Assembly: GCA_034766995.1 (NCBI GenBank)
Contig: CM068320.1
Location: 7,836,001 to 7,900,000, forward strand
Source of the DNA: Acanthacorydalis orientalis
Lineage: Eukaryota > Arthropoda > Insecta > Megaloptera > Corydalidae
DNA: 64,000 nt
Direction of reading: 5' to 3'
This document shows positions 13,119-25,907 of this stretch, in pieces. The stretch's first letter is position 1. Each line of letters starts with the position of its first letter. The notes under the pieces are model-generated. The model made no database searches and was not told the origin of the DNA. It saw only the letters and a list, made by a program, of their open reading frames with translations. Both the position numbers and the translations under genes were made by a program.

Positions 13119-15644
13119 AACCACGAAAAATGAAAATAAAATCAATCAAGAATATGCATTAAAATAAAGTGGAATTTGTACACGTGAAAGTACCATGAAA
13201 ACAAAAACATGTAAACAAGTTAGGCGTCCGAGTAACTGGATTATGAAACTGAAAACAACTGTATGGGCGAGTAATGGTTCAGACGATACAGATGAAAGAC
13301 TAACGTAGCATCGCATGAAGAAAGCAAGAAGAATGCAAAATCAAACATTTGGATTTTTGAGTCCTTTTCAAATTATTAAAAAATAAGAATGAAGAATACA
13401 TAGAAAATAAACAGAAAAGTCAAGTAACTAAGAAGTGTAGATCCACGCAACACGGAAGAAAAAATTAGGCAAATATTAGAAGTAAGAATAGAAAGATACC
13501 ACAGTTATAATAAAGTAAATAAACAGAAAGGCCAATAAGGTTAAATTCGAAATAAATGCAACATTAAGAAAGCATAAATTCTAAAACTAGTTAAAATAAA
13601 CAATAATTATAGCAGCTCGATAAAAAATAGTACCAAGTACACACAGAAAGAATCTATACAAATAAAAATAACGAAATATGAGTGAAAAAATATTATGTAA
13701 TAAATCTAATACAAACTCATATTAAAGATCAAAAAATATAAGAAAATACAAAATTACAAACCATAATAATTTTTTTTCAATAGTAAACTATCAGATTAAT
13801 TGACAAAGAATTTTATATTAATAAAAATTAGATTCCTGATTTTTCTCAATATAATTTTAGAATAAATCCCGGTACTTAATAAGTACCGTAATGTAATTCA
13901 TAAGAATCAAAATATATGCCAGAATTATTTTAATTCAAGATGAAAATTCAAATAAGTATTCAAATTTACGGCTCCAAAATCTCAATAGTACAAAAAATAC
14001 CCAAACAAACAATCATCGTGTTATCCCAACAATAAATAACAAAGTCGGTTTTCCGCCTAATATTCACACAATGTCGGCGTACATAATAACCATACTGTGG
14101 TTAAATTATGACAAGTTATCTTATAAATTTGTGTTGTACATTCATGTTTAGATACTTGAGGTTTGTATACTACTTAAGATATTGTTTCCGTAAAGTAGTG
14201 CAGTTAGCAAGGGAGCATTTTGCATAATTGCTAAATTTATTTGAACAATGGAACAGAACTTTCAGGTATTTAGTATACTGTTGCGGTCGGTTGATTTGAC
14301 TATAACTGTTCGTTTCGATTGTCCCAAGTACAGGTATTTCTTCCTAAGATTGATTTGTGTCATTAAAATTAACGACATTTAACGTAATTATAACGTACTG
14401 TTGTTATTCAGTGTTAAAATGTAATTATAAAGGTTATCAGTGACGTAAGATTAGTATGAAATATTCTTAGTATTTTATTTCTTTATAACTTTGTAAATAA
14501 TTGATTTTATTTTATATCATTCAATTAATTAAGTTTATATTTTCATCGAACGATTGATGATTAAATCATATAAAATATGAAAAAAAATAAAAGTAATTTT
14601 TAATCATATCTACATAGCGATAAATTTTAAATTATTTGAAAATAAAAAGTTTGAGTAAACATTTTTTAACAAACTGCAATCTGCATTTTTTCTTAAATTA
14701 ATTTTATAATTTTTATTAAAAAAATAGATATAAATAAATATAGAAAATATATTTTAATGTTTTATTTTTCTCTCAAGCTTTTTCACAATTGCCTAAAAAA
14801 TCTACTTGTCTTCAAATTAAAAAAAAACTGATAAAGTGCATTAACAAATTATTTTAAGTTATATGATTAATACTTAAATATTCATGCAATTTGTATATTT
14901 TTATATAATTAAGAAGTAATTATAAAATGGATTGAAAATACAAATTTTAATAAATAAATGATACTAAAACTACTACAGATAATAAACGAATGCCTAATAG
15001 TATTTTAAATTTTCTTAAAATTTACGAAAAATTATTTTTAACTAATTGTTAATACCGAAAGAACTAAGGACTATCTCAAATAATAATAAACTAATATTTA
15101 TTTCATTAATAATTAATTTACATAATAGTAAGGTAAGTATATAATTTATCATATATTTAAATGGTAATGATCTTTTTTTGACATAATTGAATGTCACTCA
15201 CTCTATTGAAAAACACTATTTGTAATATTTCAGCTGAAGTATACTTCATATAAATTCAAATATAATTTCTATTTTCAATTCAAAATATTTTTTTAATTAT
15301 TTTTATAAGTACTTTCTTTAACAACTTCTCAAAATAAAAAGACATAATATTATTAACTTGGCCTAATCCAATTGAACAGAAGTCCAAAATTTTCTTTTAA
15401 ATCACTTTCTCCCAAGATTTCTTTAAATAAGTTCATTCAATAACAATTTTAGTGTACTATACCAATTATTTAATCAAAATTATACATTGTGGTTTTTGTT
15501 GTTCATTCAGGTATTGAATATAAACATTGTAGAACAAATCCATACGAAAAAAATGTTAAAATTTTGTAAATATAATAATATTATTAGATTTGTATCGATA
15601 CTCCGATACAAAATAAATGAAGCTCAAAAATAATAGCAATTGTA
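13119..15644. other. Intergenic DNA, no gene recognised
   Basis: 13180-13560 is purine-rich and lysine/glutamate-like in translation, but stops recur and I cannot assign it to a reverse transcriptase or any other family. The remainder is featureless AT-rich DNA. Confidence 0.4.
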
Positions 15645-15862
15645 CTTGTTAGCTATGTATGACGAGTACACTCGTCATAAAGATGAATTTGAGTAATAAA
15701 ATTATTCATTTTTCAAAAAAATCAAATGCCTTTTCGTTACAATTTAATTCACTTTTACATCAGCTGTATATATTATGTATTTGACGAGTATTTTGTCATC
15801 CCTTCATTTTTGCGACACAATGTAGGTACACACTTTTAAAATAGGGCAGTACAGCTAACAAG
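15645..15862. mobile_element. Candidate TTAA-type (piggyBac-like) MITE
   Basis: The right boundary is a TTAA (15863-15866) followed inward, on the reverse strand, by CTTGTTAGCTGTAC. The left end reads CTTGTTAGCTATGT after TGTA (15641-15644), a possible decayed TTAA. Next to the left end is a near-perfect palindrome (15658-15679, arms TATGACGAGT/ACTCGTCATA), and TTGACGAGTATTTTGTCA recurs near the right end. There is no coding capacity over about 218 bp. TTAA duplication and subterminal palindromes are typical of piggyBac-derived MITEs, but the shared terminal repeat is only about 11 bp, so the call is tentative. Confidence 0.45.
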
Positions 15863-16234
15863 TTAATAGAATAGAATAATTTTTTTTACTAAATTTTTCA
15901 CAGCTATAATATTTTGCTTAAAAATCTTTTCTGGAATAAATTCAATGCCTTTATTAATTAATCTTTATTAATTTTGTAGAGCCATTGACAATCAAAGAAG
16001 TTATCATGCAGACAGTAAGGCGGAATACTTTTAGTGGTGGTGAAAAGAACCTCAATTAACAAATAATTTAATATAAAAAACATTTAAATTTTTTTTTCTT
16101 GTTCCTAAAGACCAACAAATAATGTGTAATGTATATTTTGTTTTATTTTTTACAATACACCCTCTAAAAATTTTTTTAAAAATATTTATTTTCACCCTAG
16201 CTGTAACCTATGAGGTATGTAACCCCTAAAAATA

Positions 16235-16623
16235 TTGTCTCGTCGTTTTATGATTTTAAAGTGTCCACCTTAACATTGTAAAACAGTACTGAACACTATG
16301 GCGACCGAAAAGCAGCACATTAGTTTTTACATACTTTTCACATTACATTTGAAAAAAATGCTACCGAAACCGCGGAAACAATTTGTTTAGTTTTAGGAGA
16401 AAGTGTTGTGACGCATAAGACATACAAAATATACTAAAACAGTGAAAATGTCCGAAAATTTATTACGTCTTCATCAATTCAAAGCCACTATTTTTTTCGA
16501 CATGGGATTCGTCAATTACTCAAAGTTATACAAAATAATGTGGGATATTTTGAGGAATATGTTTTATTTTTTCATAAATATTCATTTTCTATAAAAAAGG
16601 CACCGAATTAATTTTTATACCTA

Positions 16624-16624
<1 letters not shown>
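16235..16624 (+). mobile_element. Internally deleted mauritiana-like mariner, copy 1
   Basis: A degenerate N-terminal transposase piece (about 16340-16430, aligning with LEKNAxEIxRMIxLFxxECVVxHKT in the other copies) is joined directly to the C-terminal piece from about 16435 (AAACAGTGAAAATGTCCGAA). The right end has the GGCACCGAATTAATTTxTAxACCTAATA terminus shared with the copies at 24.0, 31.4, 50.8 and 52.3 kb. Read inward, that terminus is TTAGGTGTACAA-like, close to the Mos1 type (known family feature). The middle of the gene, with at least the first two catalytic Asp residues, is missing. The left boundary is approximate. Confidence 0.65.

Positions 16625-16625
<1 letters not shown>

Positions 16626-16668
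<43 letters not shown>
16626..16668. repeat. (TA)n microsatellite at a mariner end
   Basis: The TA array starts at the right terminus of the deleted mariner. Confidence 0.95.
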
Positions 16669-16673
<5 letters not shown>

Positions 16674-17592
16674 TAATGTTTGTTTAAAAAGGACTAATAT
16701 TTTTATAAATGATAAAAATCTGATCTACTTTTGCTGAAATAACTAGAAAAAAAGAAATGCATAAGTGGGTGTCTGGGTGTAAACTGACTGTTTTTGTCAC
16801 AGAAATTTATGTCTCCATCAGTCGTGGAATAAAATATATTTAATATTGATGAGAAGAAGACGAGTTTGAAATATGTGACCAGAATAAGTTTCATAATTCA
16901 AGAGATATTTCAATCGTGCTAGTTTAGTATAAACTTTCTTTCCTTTCCTTAATTTTTTTCTTGTTTTCTTCGAATGTGAACGGAGACGATGAATTTATTT
17001 AACAACAAAAACTGTTTTTATTACTTGAAATATTCTTAGTTCGTAGTTGTTTCTTAAAAATAAATTAATAAATATTTGTTTTGTGTAATTCACTAACACT
17101 TCTTCAAATATTTTTCGTACTATAAAAAGTTTTAGGAAGGATAGTTAGTATCTTATTGTTCACGAATAAATAAAGTTGTGCCAGTTCGTTTTTAAGGCCA
17201 GTAAACTTGTAAGTTGTTCTAATGTTGTTCGGAATAATTAATGAAATTTTCGTTACTCATTAGAAGTTACTTTTTTCTTTATGTGAAAGTAATTTAAAAA
17301 TTCACTTACGCAGAACTACTTTCGTCTCAGTTTTCATTATTAAATCATTTTTGAGAAGGCTGTCATATACTAAAATAAATTATTTAATTAAATAAGAAAA
17401 TATTTTGTAATTTAAACTCATTATATTTATTATCGATTTAGTTCAATACTATCTATTATTATTAAAATTTTATTTAGTTTACTGCGATTTTTAATTAAAG
17501 AAATATTGATTATTTCAAAATAGTATATTTCATTCTTAAACCTTCCAATTGCCTACAATTATTCATTATTAGTGATTTAATATTATTCTTTA

Positions 17593-17655
<63 letters not shown>

Positions 17656-18589
17656 CTTATAAGAACGAGACTTAAAATAAATGTTGAAATTAAAAAATAT
17701 TTTTTCATAAATTTACTTCTCAGTCATCCATAAAAATTACAATATCTTTTTTCTAATCAAAAGTTATCAATATTTGACTTTCTTTTTTATGCTTGTTGCT
17801 TATACTTATTTTGATAACGATGCCACCATCTGCATCTGCAGAAATATATATTTCCCTATTATTTAGTGCTCTGAAAATGATCACAATGCGCATAAGCAGC
17901 AATAGAAAATAATAAATAATTAATTATTTGACATTTTAGATGATAAAAATATTTGTGGTTTGTGGGAAGAGTGGAATAATTGTCTCAAAAGAAAATAAAT
18001 AAAAAACATACTAGTAACATTAAGTAAAAACATTAAATTATATAAAAACATTAATAAGAAAGAAAGCAGTATTAAAAAAAATAAAACAAAAATGTTAATA
18101 TTTACACACTTTAATACGAAGTGATACACGGTTTAAATACATTCAAATGGATTCATCATGGTACGTTATATCTTTTCAGAAATATTTGGCAGTTAAATAA
18201 AATTAATTACATTTTTTATATATTTATATGTTTGTTTAATTGTACTTAATATATAAAATACAATACAATAATATATCAAATATTTAATGAAGGATTCACA
18301 TATTTCAGTATTTTTTTGTCTCACATTATTAATCTTTAAGACAACACATATTTTTTTTTTAAAAAAAAACAATCAACTTACACCAAATGACTATAATAAA
18401 TATCAGTACAGTTACAAAAATGTGTTTACTTATTAAGGATTTTATATTTTTTCTTATATTTATTTACATTTAAATACAAACTGAAATAATATATTACATT
18501 TCATAAATAATGACTTTTATATGCAAAAAAATCTTTTTTTCCTCAATTAAATTTAAACTGAAAATCAAGTCATCATATTTTAAATTTTA
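16669..18589. other. Intergenic DNA, no gene recognised
   Basis: AT-rich sequence with one TA array (listed separately). A minus-strand frame at 17920-18129 is low-complexity Leu/Phe-rich and not convincing. Confidence 0.45.
17595..17654. repeat. (TA)n microsatellite
   Basis: Pure TA run of about 60 bp. Confidence 0.97.
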
Positions 18590-19866
18590 TATTCTTAAGG
18601 TGATAGAAAACGACCTGAAAATTACATAGGAACCACTCTTCTCAGCTCTATTCTCAAACTTATAACAAAAGTTGCACTCAACAAGCTCAATATAGAATTG
18701 GAAAATAATAAAAAACAAATGGGATTCCGGAAAAAAATCCACTACGGATGATATATTTACATTTGACAAATCTGTACAAATTCAATAGAATATCACTCAA
18801 TATCCTTCATATGCTTTGTTGATCTTTCCAAGGCCTTTGATCGCTTGCGTCTCAAAGATGTTCTGAAAATTTTCGAAAAAAAGAAGGTGCAAGATCACTA
18901 ATTAACCTGATACAACATATATACCATGGAACAATAACAAATATAAAAATAGACAATGCAACAACGGTAGAAATCCTAATGAGAAACGGAATATACCAAG
19001 GAGAACCGCTAATGTCCATGATGTTCAACATCATCATGGACAAAATTATTGAGAGCTTAAAACATAAAAGCTGCTATAAAATGGAACTTAAGAAAGTAAA
19101 CATTATCTTCTATGTCAATGATGCAGTTCAAATTGCGAGCAACGAAGACGATCTCCAAAGGGTTTTATTCCAGTTCATAACAACTGAAAAAACATTTAAC
19201 ATGGAAGTATCTAAGGAAGAAACAAAATGCCTAACAGTATCCAAAGAATCTCTATGATGCAAGCTAGAAATTGAAACCAATGTTATTGAACAGGTGATGG
19301 TCTGTAACTACCTGGATGTCCACATCTCCAACGCACAAGACATAAACAAAGAAGTACAGAAGCAATCGAATAAGACTACCGTGATATCAGATTGTTTAAG
19401 AGATGTCATCTGGTGGAATAAATACATTTCGATAGAGAATACACTTAGGATTTACAGAAGTATAGTAAGACTAATTACTAACTTATGCAAGCGAAACTAG
19501 AGCCGAGACAAGCAAAACTAAGCAAAGACTCAGAACAACTGAGATGATGGTGCTAAGATCGATTGCAGGAAAAACTCTCCACGACAGAATACCCAGTCAA
19601 GAAATTAGAAACATGTATAACGTGGAAGACATAATAAAATTCAGCACGACCAGAAGGAAGGAGTAGAATGCACACGTCGATTGCATGAACCAAGATCGTC
19701 TACCAAAAATCGAAAGAGATGGAATACTCCAACGAAAAAGACTCACAGGAAGACCTCCAAAACGTTGGACTGAAAGTTGAACCTCTTCATCTATAGAGTC
19801 ACCAACACAATAAGACCATACTAATGGAAAAACAGACTAAGTCTACTAACGAAGAAGAAGAAGATT
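18590..19866 (+). pseudogene. Non-LTR retrotransposon reverse transcriptase fragment
   Basis: Plus-strand translation shows the LINE reverse transcriptase in order. NYIGTTLLSSILKLITKVALNKL is near 18630-18690. Motif A FVDLSKAFDRLR has its Asp codon at 18821-18823. Motif B GIYQGEPLMSMMFNIIMDKI is near 18986-19045 (family form GxxQGxPLSPLLFN). Motif C IIFYVNDAVQIA follows, where the usual YADD is YVND, so a metal-binding Asp (codon 19117-19119) is now Asn. Then come YLDVHISNAQDINKEV, RSIAGKTLHDRIPSQEIRN and LTGRPPKRWTES, the usual C-terminal order. The endonuclease domain is absent (5' truncation). The 3' tail is a short GAA run (about 19852-19866). Stops at 19254-19256 and 19498-19500, frameshifts and the motif C change make it inactive. 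Confidence 0.88.
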
Positions 19867-21159
19867 ATATTTTTATTTCAAAACTTTTGTCGTTCAACAC
19901 GAAAACAATAAAAGCTATACAACTTTAAAACTTAAAGCCTTGAATAAAATCCTAATACATTATAGGTTAAGAATCCGACTAACCTCTAAAAATAAGAACT
20001 TACTACTATATAAAATATATTGTATGTTAATTAGCACAATACCTGGAACAAATTGTACAACATATTTTTAAAGTAATTTACTTAAAAAAAAAACTTACTG
20101 TATTCCAATAATCAACTGTTATTATTAAAGAGATAAATTCCCATTTATCATAAAACGTAGAATCCAATCGATATAGAGAGTGCTGTGCTGTTAATATAAC
20201 AAACAAAAAACTTAAAAAATACTGCTAATATATCTTGTAGCTATATTACCATTTATATGCCGTTTTGTACTTTTTTGTAACCGACATACACTCAGTATCG
20301 TAACTTACGCATGTTTTTAAAATATATGGCACGGATTTTCACATAAACATAAATATTCTTAACTGCATGATCCGTAAAATCAATAAAATAGAAATATAAA
20401 AGCTTTAGGGTTCAGAAAAGGTTTTTAACGGCGTATCAATAAATTTCACACGACGCTAAAATAGAACGGTTCTCTTTATATCATATATATAAAAGTTAAT
20501 TTTTTTATTTAAATAATTTACTAACCGTGTTCGTTCGATCTAAAAGAATATAAATGGACCTTTTATGTAAAACGATAGTTATTAACCGGTTGCTATTCAG
20601 TTCCATCCGATTGTAGTATTTAACAAAGAAATGAAAGAAAGATAAAAATAAATTAATATTGAAAAAAAGATAAATTTTGGGTGGAAAGATAATAATAAAT
20701 CAACGCAATTACTCATTAATAACCACACATTAATTACCGTGAAATTTATTTAATTATTTTATTTCTATTATCATTTTTAATTGTTTTAAACCTCTTTCAA
20801 ACTAACTACTATTTATATTATGTAACCATCCGTCAATAGTTGAAATAACTACTATTATAATAAAATAGAAAGCTTTCTATAAACAAAAAACAAATTCTGA
20901 GAGGAAAAGCGAATAATATGCTAGAATATTATGGAAAGTAAGTGAAATTATATTGTTTTTTATACATAACAGCACTTCGAGTGTTTATCTCTGACATTAA
21001 AATTATTTTCGAATTTCAATTAATATTATTACCAAATTACAATCAAAAATAAATCAATATATCTACTTTATATTATAAACTTAAAAACATTCTCCATATC
21101 AATTTATATTTATTAAATTTATAATAATTTGTATTAAAAACTTTAAAAATTACTCTATA

Positions 21160-21266
21160 TCAGTATATATATATATATAAATATATATACATATATATAT
21201 ACATATATACACATATATATATACACATATATATATACATATATATACATATATATATATATATAT
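21160..21266. repeat. TA/TACA/CA compound microsatellite
   Basis: TATATA blocks alternate with TACA and CACA units over about 105 bp. Confidence 0.95.
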
Positions 21267-21567
21267 TGTTTGTATACATACTATTTTTACAGACTTTCCA
21301 AGTCAAAAATCTTTTTTCCAATTAAAAGTTTCTATTTCAATATAAAACTAACAGTTTACATATGATGAACATTTATTAATGCTTAAATTAACATAATAAA
21401 TTAAATGTACATGAGGTCCAAAGACAATGGAAACCTATGTTTTTAACAGAACTTCAAACGGATTGTTGAGCCCGTACATCAATATAAACTAGTAAAATGT
21501 TATTTGTAAATACATAAATATAAATTAGTAAATATATAAAGTATTCTCTAACATGTTTGATCAATTA

Positions 21568-21570
<3 letters not shown>

Positions 21571-21615
<45 letters not shown>
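21571..21615. repeat. (TA)n microsatellite
   Basis: Pure TA run. Confidence 0.97.
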
Positions 21616-21617
<2 letters not shown>

Positions 21618-21779
21618 ATACTTTTCTATAGATTATTGTATAGTTTTTTATAGGTAGATTTACAACTTTTACTCACATTTCTTGCAAGAAATGAAAAGCA
21701 GTATAATTTTTATACCAGTATTTTATTTAGACTTTGAAATTACGTATAAAATAATGTAGGCTAAATAAATACTTATGGC

Positions 21780-22690
21780 TGTGGCGCTTAAATCGGCTAT
21801 TTAGATAATATCTTTCATCAGATTTAATATATTTTCTTGGTTATCTCACCGATTTCTGACCGAATATTCTCTTTTAGGCTTTCAATTGTGTCTTGCTTGT
21901 TTGTATAAACCTTTATCATGAGAAAACTCAACAAAAAATCTGATACCGATAATCTGGTGATATTACTGACCAATCGATATCGCTGAATCTCAAGATTGAT
22001 AAGTGCTGAAATGAGTTAATTAAAATATTCATTTAGCACAAACAGTGTGTAATGTAATATCGTCTTGTTAAAATTACTCGTTCTCTAAACCCAATTCGAC
22101 CAGTTTGTGTATCAAAAAGCGATCAATCATCATAATAGCGTTCATCAACCACAATAACAGCATTTACCTTAGTGTTCTTAAAGAAGTAAATTCCGATGAC
22201 ACTTCTGAACCAAAATTTATACTATACTGTCACTCTACGTGAATATAAGGTTCATTCATGAATCAAGTGTTGATTTTTAGCATCAGAAAAGAGGTTATTT
22301 TCCTTGTTGATGAAAATACTCAGATCATAGTAAGGCTAGTCAGTCATAATGATTTTCTTCTAAAAATCCCGGTTTTCTTCATTTAGTTGTAAAAACGAGT
22401 TACTGTATTTCATCGGCGACGTTCATGGCCTCTGGACTGATGTTATTTTGTCAACTGAATCTTATACGGAAAAAAGTATGTTTTTTTCAAAATATTCCAT
22501 ACATTATAAGAAGAGAGTCCCAATTCTTGTACACAATGTCTGATGTCCGGTATTTCGTTCACTCTGACGTATACCTTCAATATTCTTCATTAAAGAAGCA
22601 ATGCAAACACACTCACATTTTGATCTATTTGCCACTGAGTAATCATTTTCGAATTTCTTACTAATTGGAATATCAACTGCTTACATGACA
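21780..22690 (-). mobile_element. Decayed Tc1/mariner-superfamily transposase, DD41D-like
   Basis: Minus-strand translation gives scattered but ordered family text. Near 22160-22190 it reads VNAVIVVDERYYDD (family form VTVNxERYxxM). The third-Asp block near 21945-21985 is SDIDWSVISPD. Then comes KVYTNKQDTIESLKENIRSEIGEITKKILNLM (about 21920 down to 21825), close to the conserved C-terminus KVYxNxPxTIxxLKxNIRxEIxxI. The second-Asp block is unreadable. Frameshifts are numerous and no terminal repeats could be defined, so the boundaries are those of recognisable coding. It belongs to the same broad group as the elements at 1.2-2.5 kb and 47-48 kb. Confidence 0.65.
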
Positions 22691-22829
22691 CATTATTATA
22701 ATTGATTTTTTTCTGTAGTTTTCTAAGCTTTATTGAAATTGGAGCTTGATTTCTATAAAAAAATTTACAATAAAGACTTATTGTCTAATCTGTTATAGTT
22801 CCATTATGAATTTTTCGCGTCCTCTTTCT

Positions 22830-23410
22830 TCAAATATCAAATTCCAGCTAACATAAACTTACCATACCAAAATGACGGTCAATCAGATGTGTAACCCTAG
22901 CTTTCAAACATACTGTAATTTTTGTTCTATAATTTGTCTTAGCTATCCAAGTATTTTAGGTTTCATAGCACGTATTGCTTCTTTTAAGTAATCATAAATG
23001 GAAGTCAAATTGACAAGCACAAAACATAATTTTTTTCTTTATATACTTCTGTTGAAAAGAATTTAATTAAGTCATATGCTGACTTCACAAATATATTAAA
23101 AGCTGTTTCGTTTTATCGAAAATAAAATTCGTCTTTCTTATACAGCAACTATAATGCAAGGACAATTAATGTCAAGAATGTTAAGGGACGGAATACCAAT
23201 CACCGTTTCGTCAAAAAACAATGTTTTGATAAAACCTTTGAATACCAAGCCACATTATGATGAGGCCTAGTAAAACTTGTCCCGTATGAAGTTGTAGATT
23301 ATCAGAGGATCAGTTATAGTAATTATGACGATTTATTATTCCATTTAATTTTAGTGTATCTTCATCAGGTCAAACAATCTTGCTAACATGTATTTTTTCT
23401 GACACTTTTA
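22830..23410 (-). mobile_element. Second decayed DDE transposase, minus strand
   Basis: Immediately beyond the preceding remnant, the minus strand carries another set of related motifs. LKLNGIINRHNYYNW is near 23360-23315 (family form FHLNGxVNRHNxRIW, which follows the first catalytic Asp). Near 22995-22890 comes YLKEAIRAMKPKILG, a stop, then LRQIIEQKLQYV, followed in another frame by THLIDRHFGMV, matching the C-terminal YLKxxVYAxKPxTLxELKxxI region. Because the C-terminal block of this copy lies beyond the N-terminal part of the neighbour, they are two separate insertions rather than one gene. No terminal repeats were found. Confidence 0.5.
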
Positions 23411-23814
23411 TTTTAAACAATTCATGAAACTAAATTTAAAACTGTTCTTTTCATTTATAAATACATTTTTTTAAATATAAGTTTTTTTACCTTCGATTCA
23501 TTTCAATTTTACAATCAAAAGATTAGAATATTTTTATAAAAAAATTTACACTTAGTCAAACAAATATAGAAGGAATATCATAATTATCGAAAATATCTTC
23601 ATTTAAGAAGCTATTCGTTTTCTGAATATTCATAGAAAATGCTTCAAAAGCATAACAAATCTTAGTTTATTTTTCCTCACCTGCATCTGTATCTATAATT
23701 ATAGGCAAATTGTGTTAGTAGGACTTGTAAAATCAAATATAATATTTGGAGGAAGAATACAACAAGTATAGTCTAAAATATAAAATATAGTCGATCTCGT
23801 AGAATTTACTATAA

Positions 23815-24028
23815 ATGAATAACTAAAACAATGGAAGATGCTTGAAAATTCTTAACGACTTCGTCGATTAAAATCCGCCATCTTTTTTTCAACAAAAATT
23901 TTTCAGTAACTCAACAAATGGAGCAAAATCATATAAAATAATGAGAGAAATTTTGAGGCTTGAAATGTATTTTATTTTTCCATAAACATTCATTTCCTGT
24001 AAAGAAGGCATCGAATTAATTTGTACAC

Positions 24029-24033
<5 letters not shown>
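23815..24033 (+). mobile_element. Internally deleted mauritiana-like mariner, copy 2 (3' part)
   Basis: Begins at the junction sequence shared with the copies at 16 and 31 kb (ACTAAAACARTGGAAG at 23823-23838) and continues through the same C-terminal coding text and 3' end (CATCGAATTAATTTGTACAC at 24009-24028). Sequence upstream of the junction no longer aligns by eye, so the left end is lost or too diverged. Confidence 0.6.

Positions 24034-24060
<27 letters not shown>
24034..24060. repeat. (TA)n at a mariner end
   Basis: A short TA array directly abuts the right terminus of the deleted mariner. Confidence 0.95.
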
Positions 24061-24063
<3 letters not shown>

Positions 24064-24932
24064 TAATTACACCATTATGTGTTTACAAATTAATATAAAA
24101 ACAATCTTTTACTCAACATGTCATTTAAATAAATATTAAGCAATATTAAAAAAAAATCCACAAATATTATAGTTCAGTTTGCAGTCGATTCATATTTTCC
24201 CTAGAATAATTCATAATGTACTTAAGTAACTCAATTTAAGTATCAATTTGTCAATGGATTTATTTGATTTAAACTTCTACAAATATTTGGAAACTATACT
24301 GAAATTTCGTACAACTAGAATACTAAGTAAACTGTCTAAAACTATACTGGATCAAAATAAATGTTTGACTACCGTCTCACAAATACCAATTCAAATATCA
24401 AATACGTAAATTGTATGAACTCGAACGTTCCAGTCTAAATATATAAAAGTAACGAAGACCAGTTCATAATTTAAAACTGTATTAAATAATGTTAACCTTT
24501 ATATTCATTCATTGCACGTGTTTTTTATTACCAGTGTTTTTGTACGTAAATATTCTGTAATGAATTTTAAAAGTTTGCATATTAAACATTTTTCAACTTT
24601 TCGATTATATTTTTCTCTTACGTTATTATTTTGTGATTTTCACATTAACGGGAGAAATATTTTATACAAATTTTACATAAAGGATCGAATATAATTCATA
24701 GATTATTTAAATATTTCCTAGTTGAAAATACATTTTTTATGTGCATAATTGAATAATATTTATTAAATACTAAATTTGCCACACAAAACGTGTACAATGA
24801 AGACGGCAATATAATTTATTTCATTTGTTTTTTGCCGTACGTATAACATATTTACACACTATACAATACGTCATAGAAAATTCATTGCATTTTTAAGGTT
24901 TCTATGGCATTTTTATGGTATGTATATATATA
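24061..24932. other. Intergenic DNA, no gene recognised
   Basis: AT-rich with no motif recognised on either strand. Confidence 0.45.
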
Positions 24933-25854
24933 CGAGGTCAGACAATTAAGTAATGCGACCGATTTTTTTTCTCGGCCTGTGGTAACACTGCGAACCTGTA
25001 ACTCCGCCACCGTAATAGCAGATCCCTACTCTCTCGATTGAGACCTTGACCACCCTCGTACGATCATTTCTTCGCCAGCTGTTTAGTATTTTGTAACAAC
25101 GCGCGAGTAGTGCATGTCACGAAAACTCACCGAATGAACATCGCTCAAGATTGTCTCGAGCAGGTTGAAAGTGATCCTACACTTCTCGATCGAGTTATTA
25201 CTGGTGATGAAAGTTGATTCTTTCAATATGACCCCGAAACTAAACGACAAAGCCAACAGTGGCTGTCCCCTGGAGCACCAAGGCCAAAGAAGGCGAGAAT
25301 GAGCAAGTCCAAAGTGAAAACCATGTTGATTTGCTTCTTCGACATCAAAGGGGTGGTTCACAAAGAGTTCGTACCACCTGGACAAACCGTAAATCAAGTA
25401 TTCTACCGCAATGTGCTCGAAAAATTACGAAAAAGGGTGCTCAGAGTGCGTCCAGAGATCGCGAAGACTTGGGTTCTGCATCACGACAATGCTCCCTGTC
25501 ACAGTGCGTTCAGTGTCTCTCAGTTTTTGGCGTCTAAAGGCATCTCAACGTTACCACAACCGTCCTATTCACCGAACATGTCACCCTGCGACTTTTTCCT
25601 ATTCCCCCATATGAAAAAATTCTTCAAAGGTCGACATTTTGACTCCGTTGAAGATATCCAAGAATCTGTGACGAGGGTACTCGGAGAGGTCCCACAAGAA
25701 GTGTTCCAGAATTGTTACGAAAACTGGAAAACTCGCTGGAATAAGTGTATAGATGCGGGAGGGGACTACTTTGAAGGGGATCGCAGCGATGTACCTTAAT
25801 TTTTAAATATACTCGATTTTTGAATTTTGTCGCATTACTTAATTGTCTGACCTC

Positions 25855-25855
<1 letters not shown>
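24933..25855 (+). mobile_element. Catalytic-domain-only mariner, copy A
   Basis: Perfect 27-bp inverted repeats (inward from each end: CGAGGTCAGACAATTAAGTA, then ATGCGAC) flanked by TA on both sides (24931-24932 and 25856-25857). At 923 bp the element is about 350 bp shorter than an autonomous mariner, because the N-terminal HTH part of the transposase is missing while the 5' untranslated region and both ends remain. The ends look recent, with no mismatch between the repeats. A second copy in the opposite orientation is at 52529-53436. The right end runs straight into a TA array shared with the LINE at 25906. Confidence 0.95.
25114..25799 (+). pseudogene. Mariner transposase catalytic domain, frameshifted, one stop
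   Basis: The DDE/D domain of a mariner transposase, which would cut and join transposon ends in the nucleus. Catalytic residues are visible: the first Asp in ITGDES (codon 25206-25208), the second in LHHDNAPCH (25485-25487) and the third in SPCDFFLF (25590-25592). The last two are 35 codons apart, giving DD34D spacing. It continues to the normal C-terminus YFEGDRSDVP. The ATG at 25114 is out of frame with the catalytic domain. A TGA at 25215-25217 replaces the Trp codon of GDESW. The frame is open from 25218 to the stop after 25797. Over the shared last 166 residues it differs from the 52.5-kb copy at six positions. About 120 N-terminal residues normal for the family are missing. Confidence 0.9.

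Positions 25856-25905
<50 letters not shown>
25856..25905. repeat. (TA)n between a mariner and a LINE
   Basis: Pure TA array filling the entire gap between the mariner terminus and the start of the truncated LINE. Confidence 0.97.

Positions 25906-25907
<2 letters not shown>

Larger units (their letters stand above)
19867..21779. other. Intergenic DNA, no gene recognised
   Basis: AT-rich, with two microsatellites listed separately and no coding signal. Confidence 0.45.

Noticed and set aside
13180..13560. Possible LINE fragment (lysine/glutamate-rich translation)
   Set aside because: No reverse transcriptase or endonuclease motif could be found; purine-rich DNA alone gives this composition.
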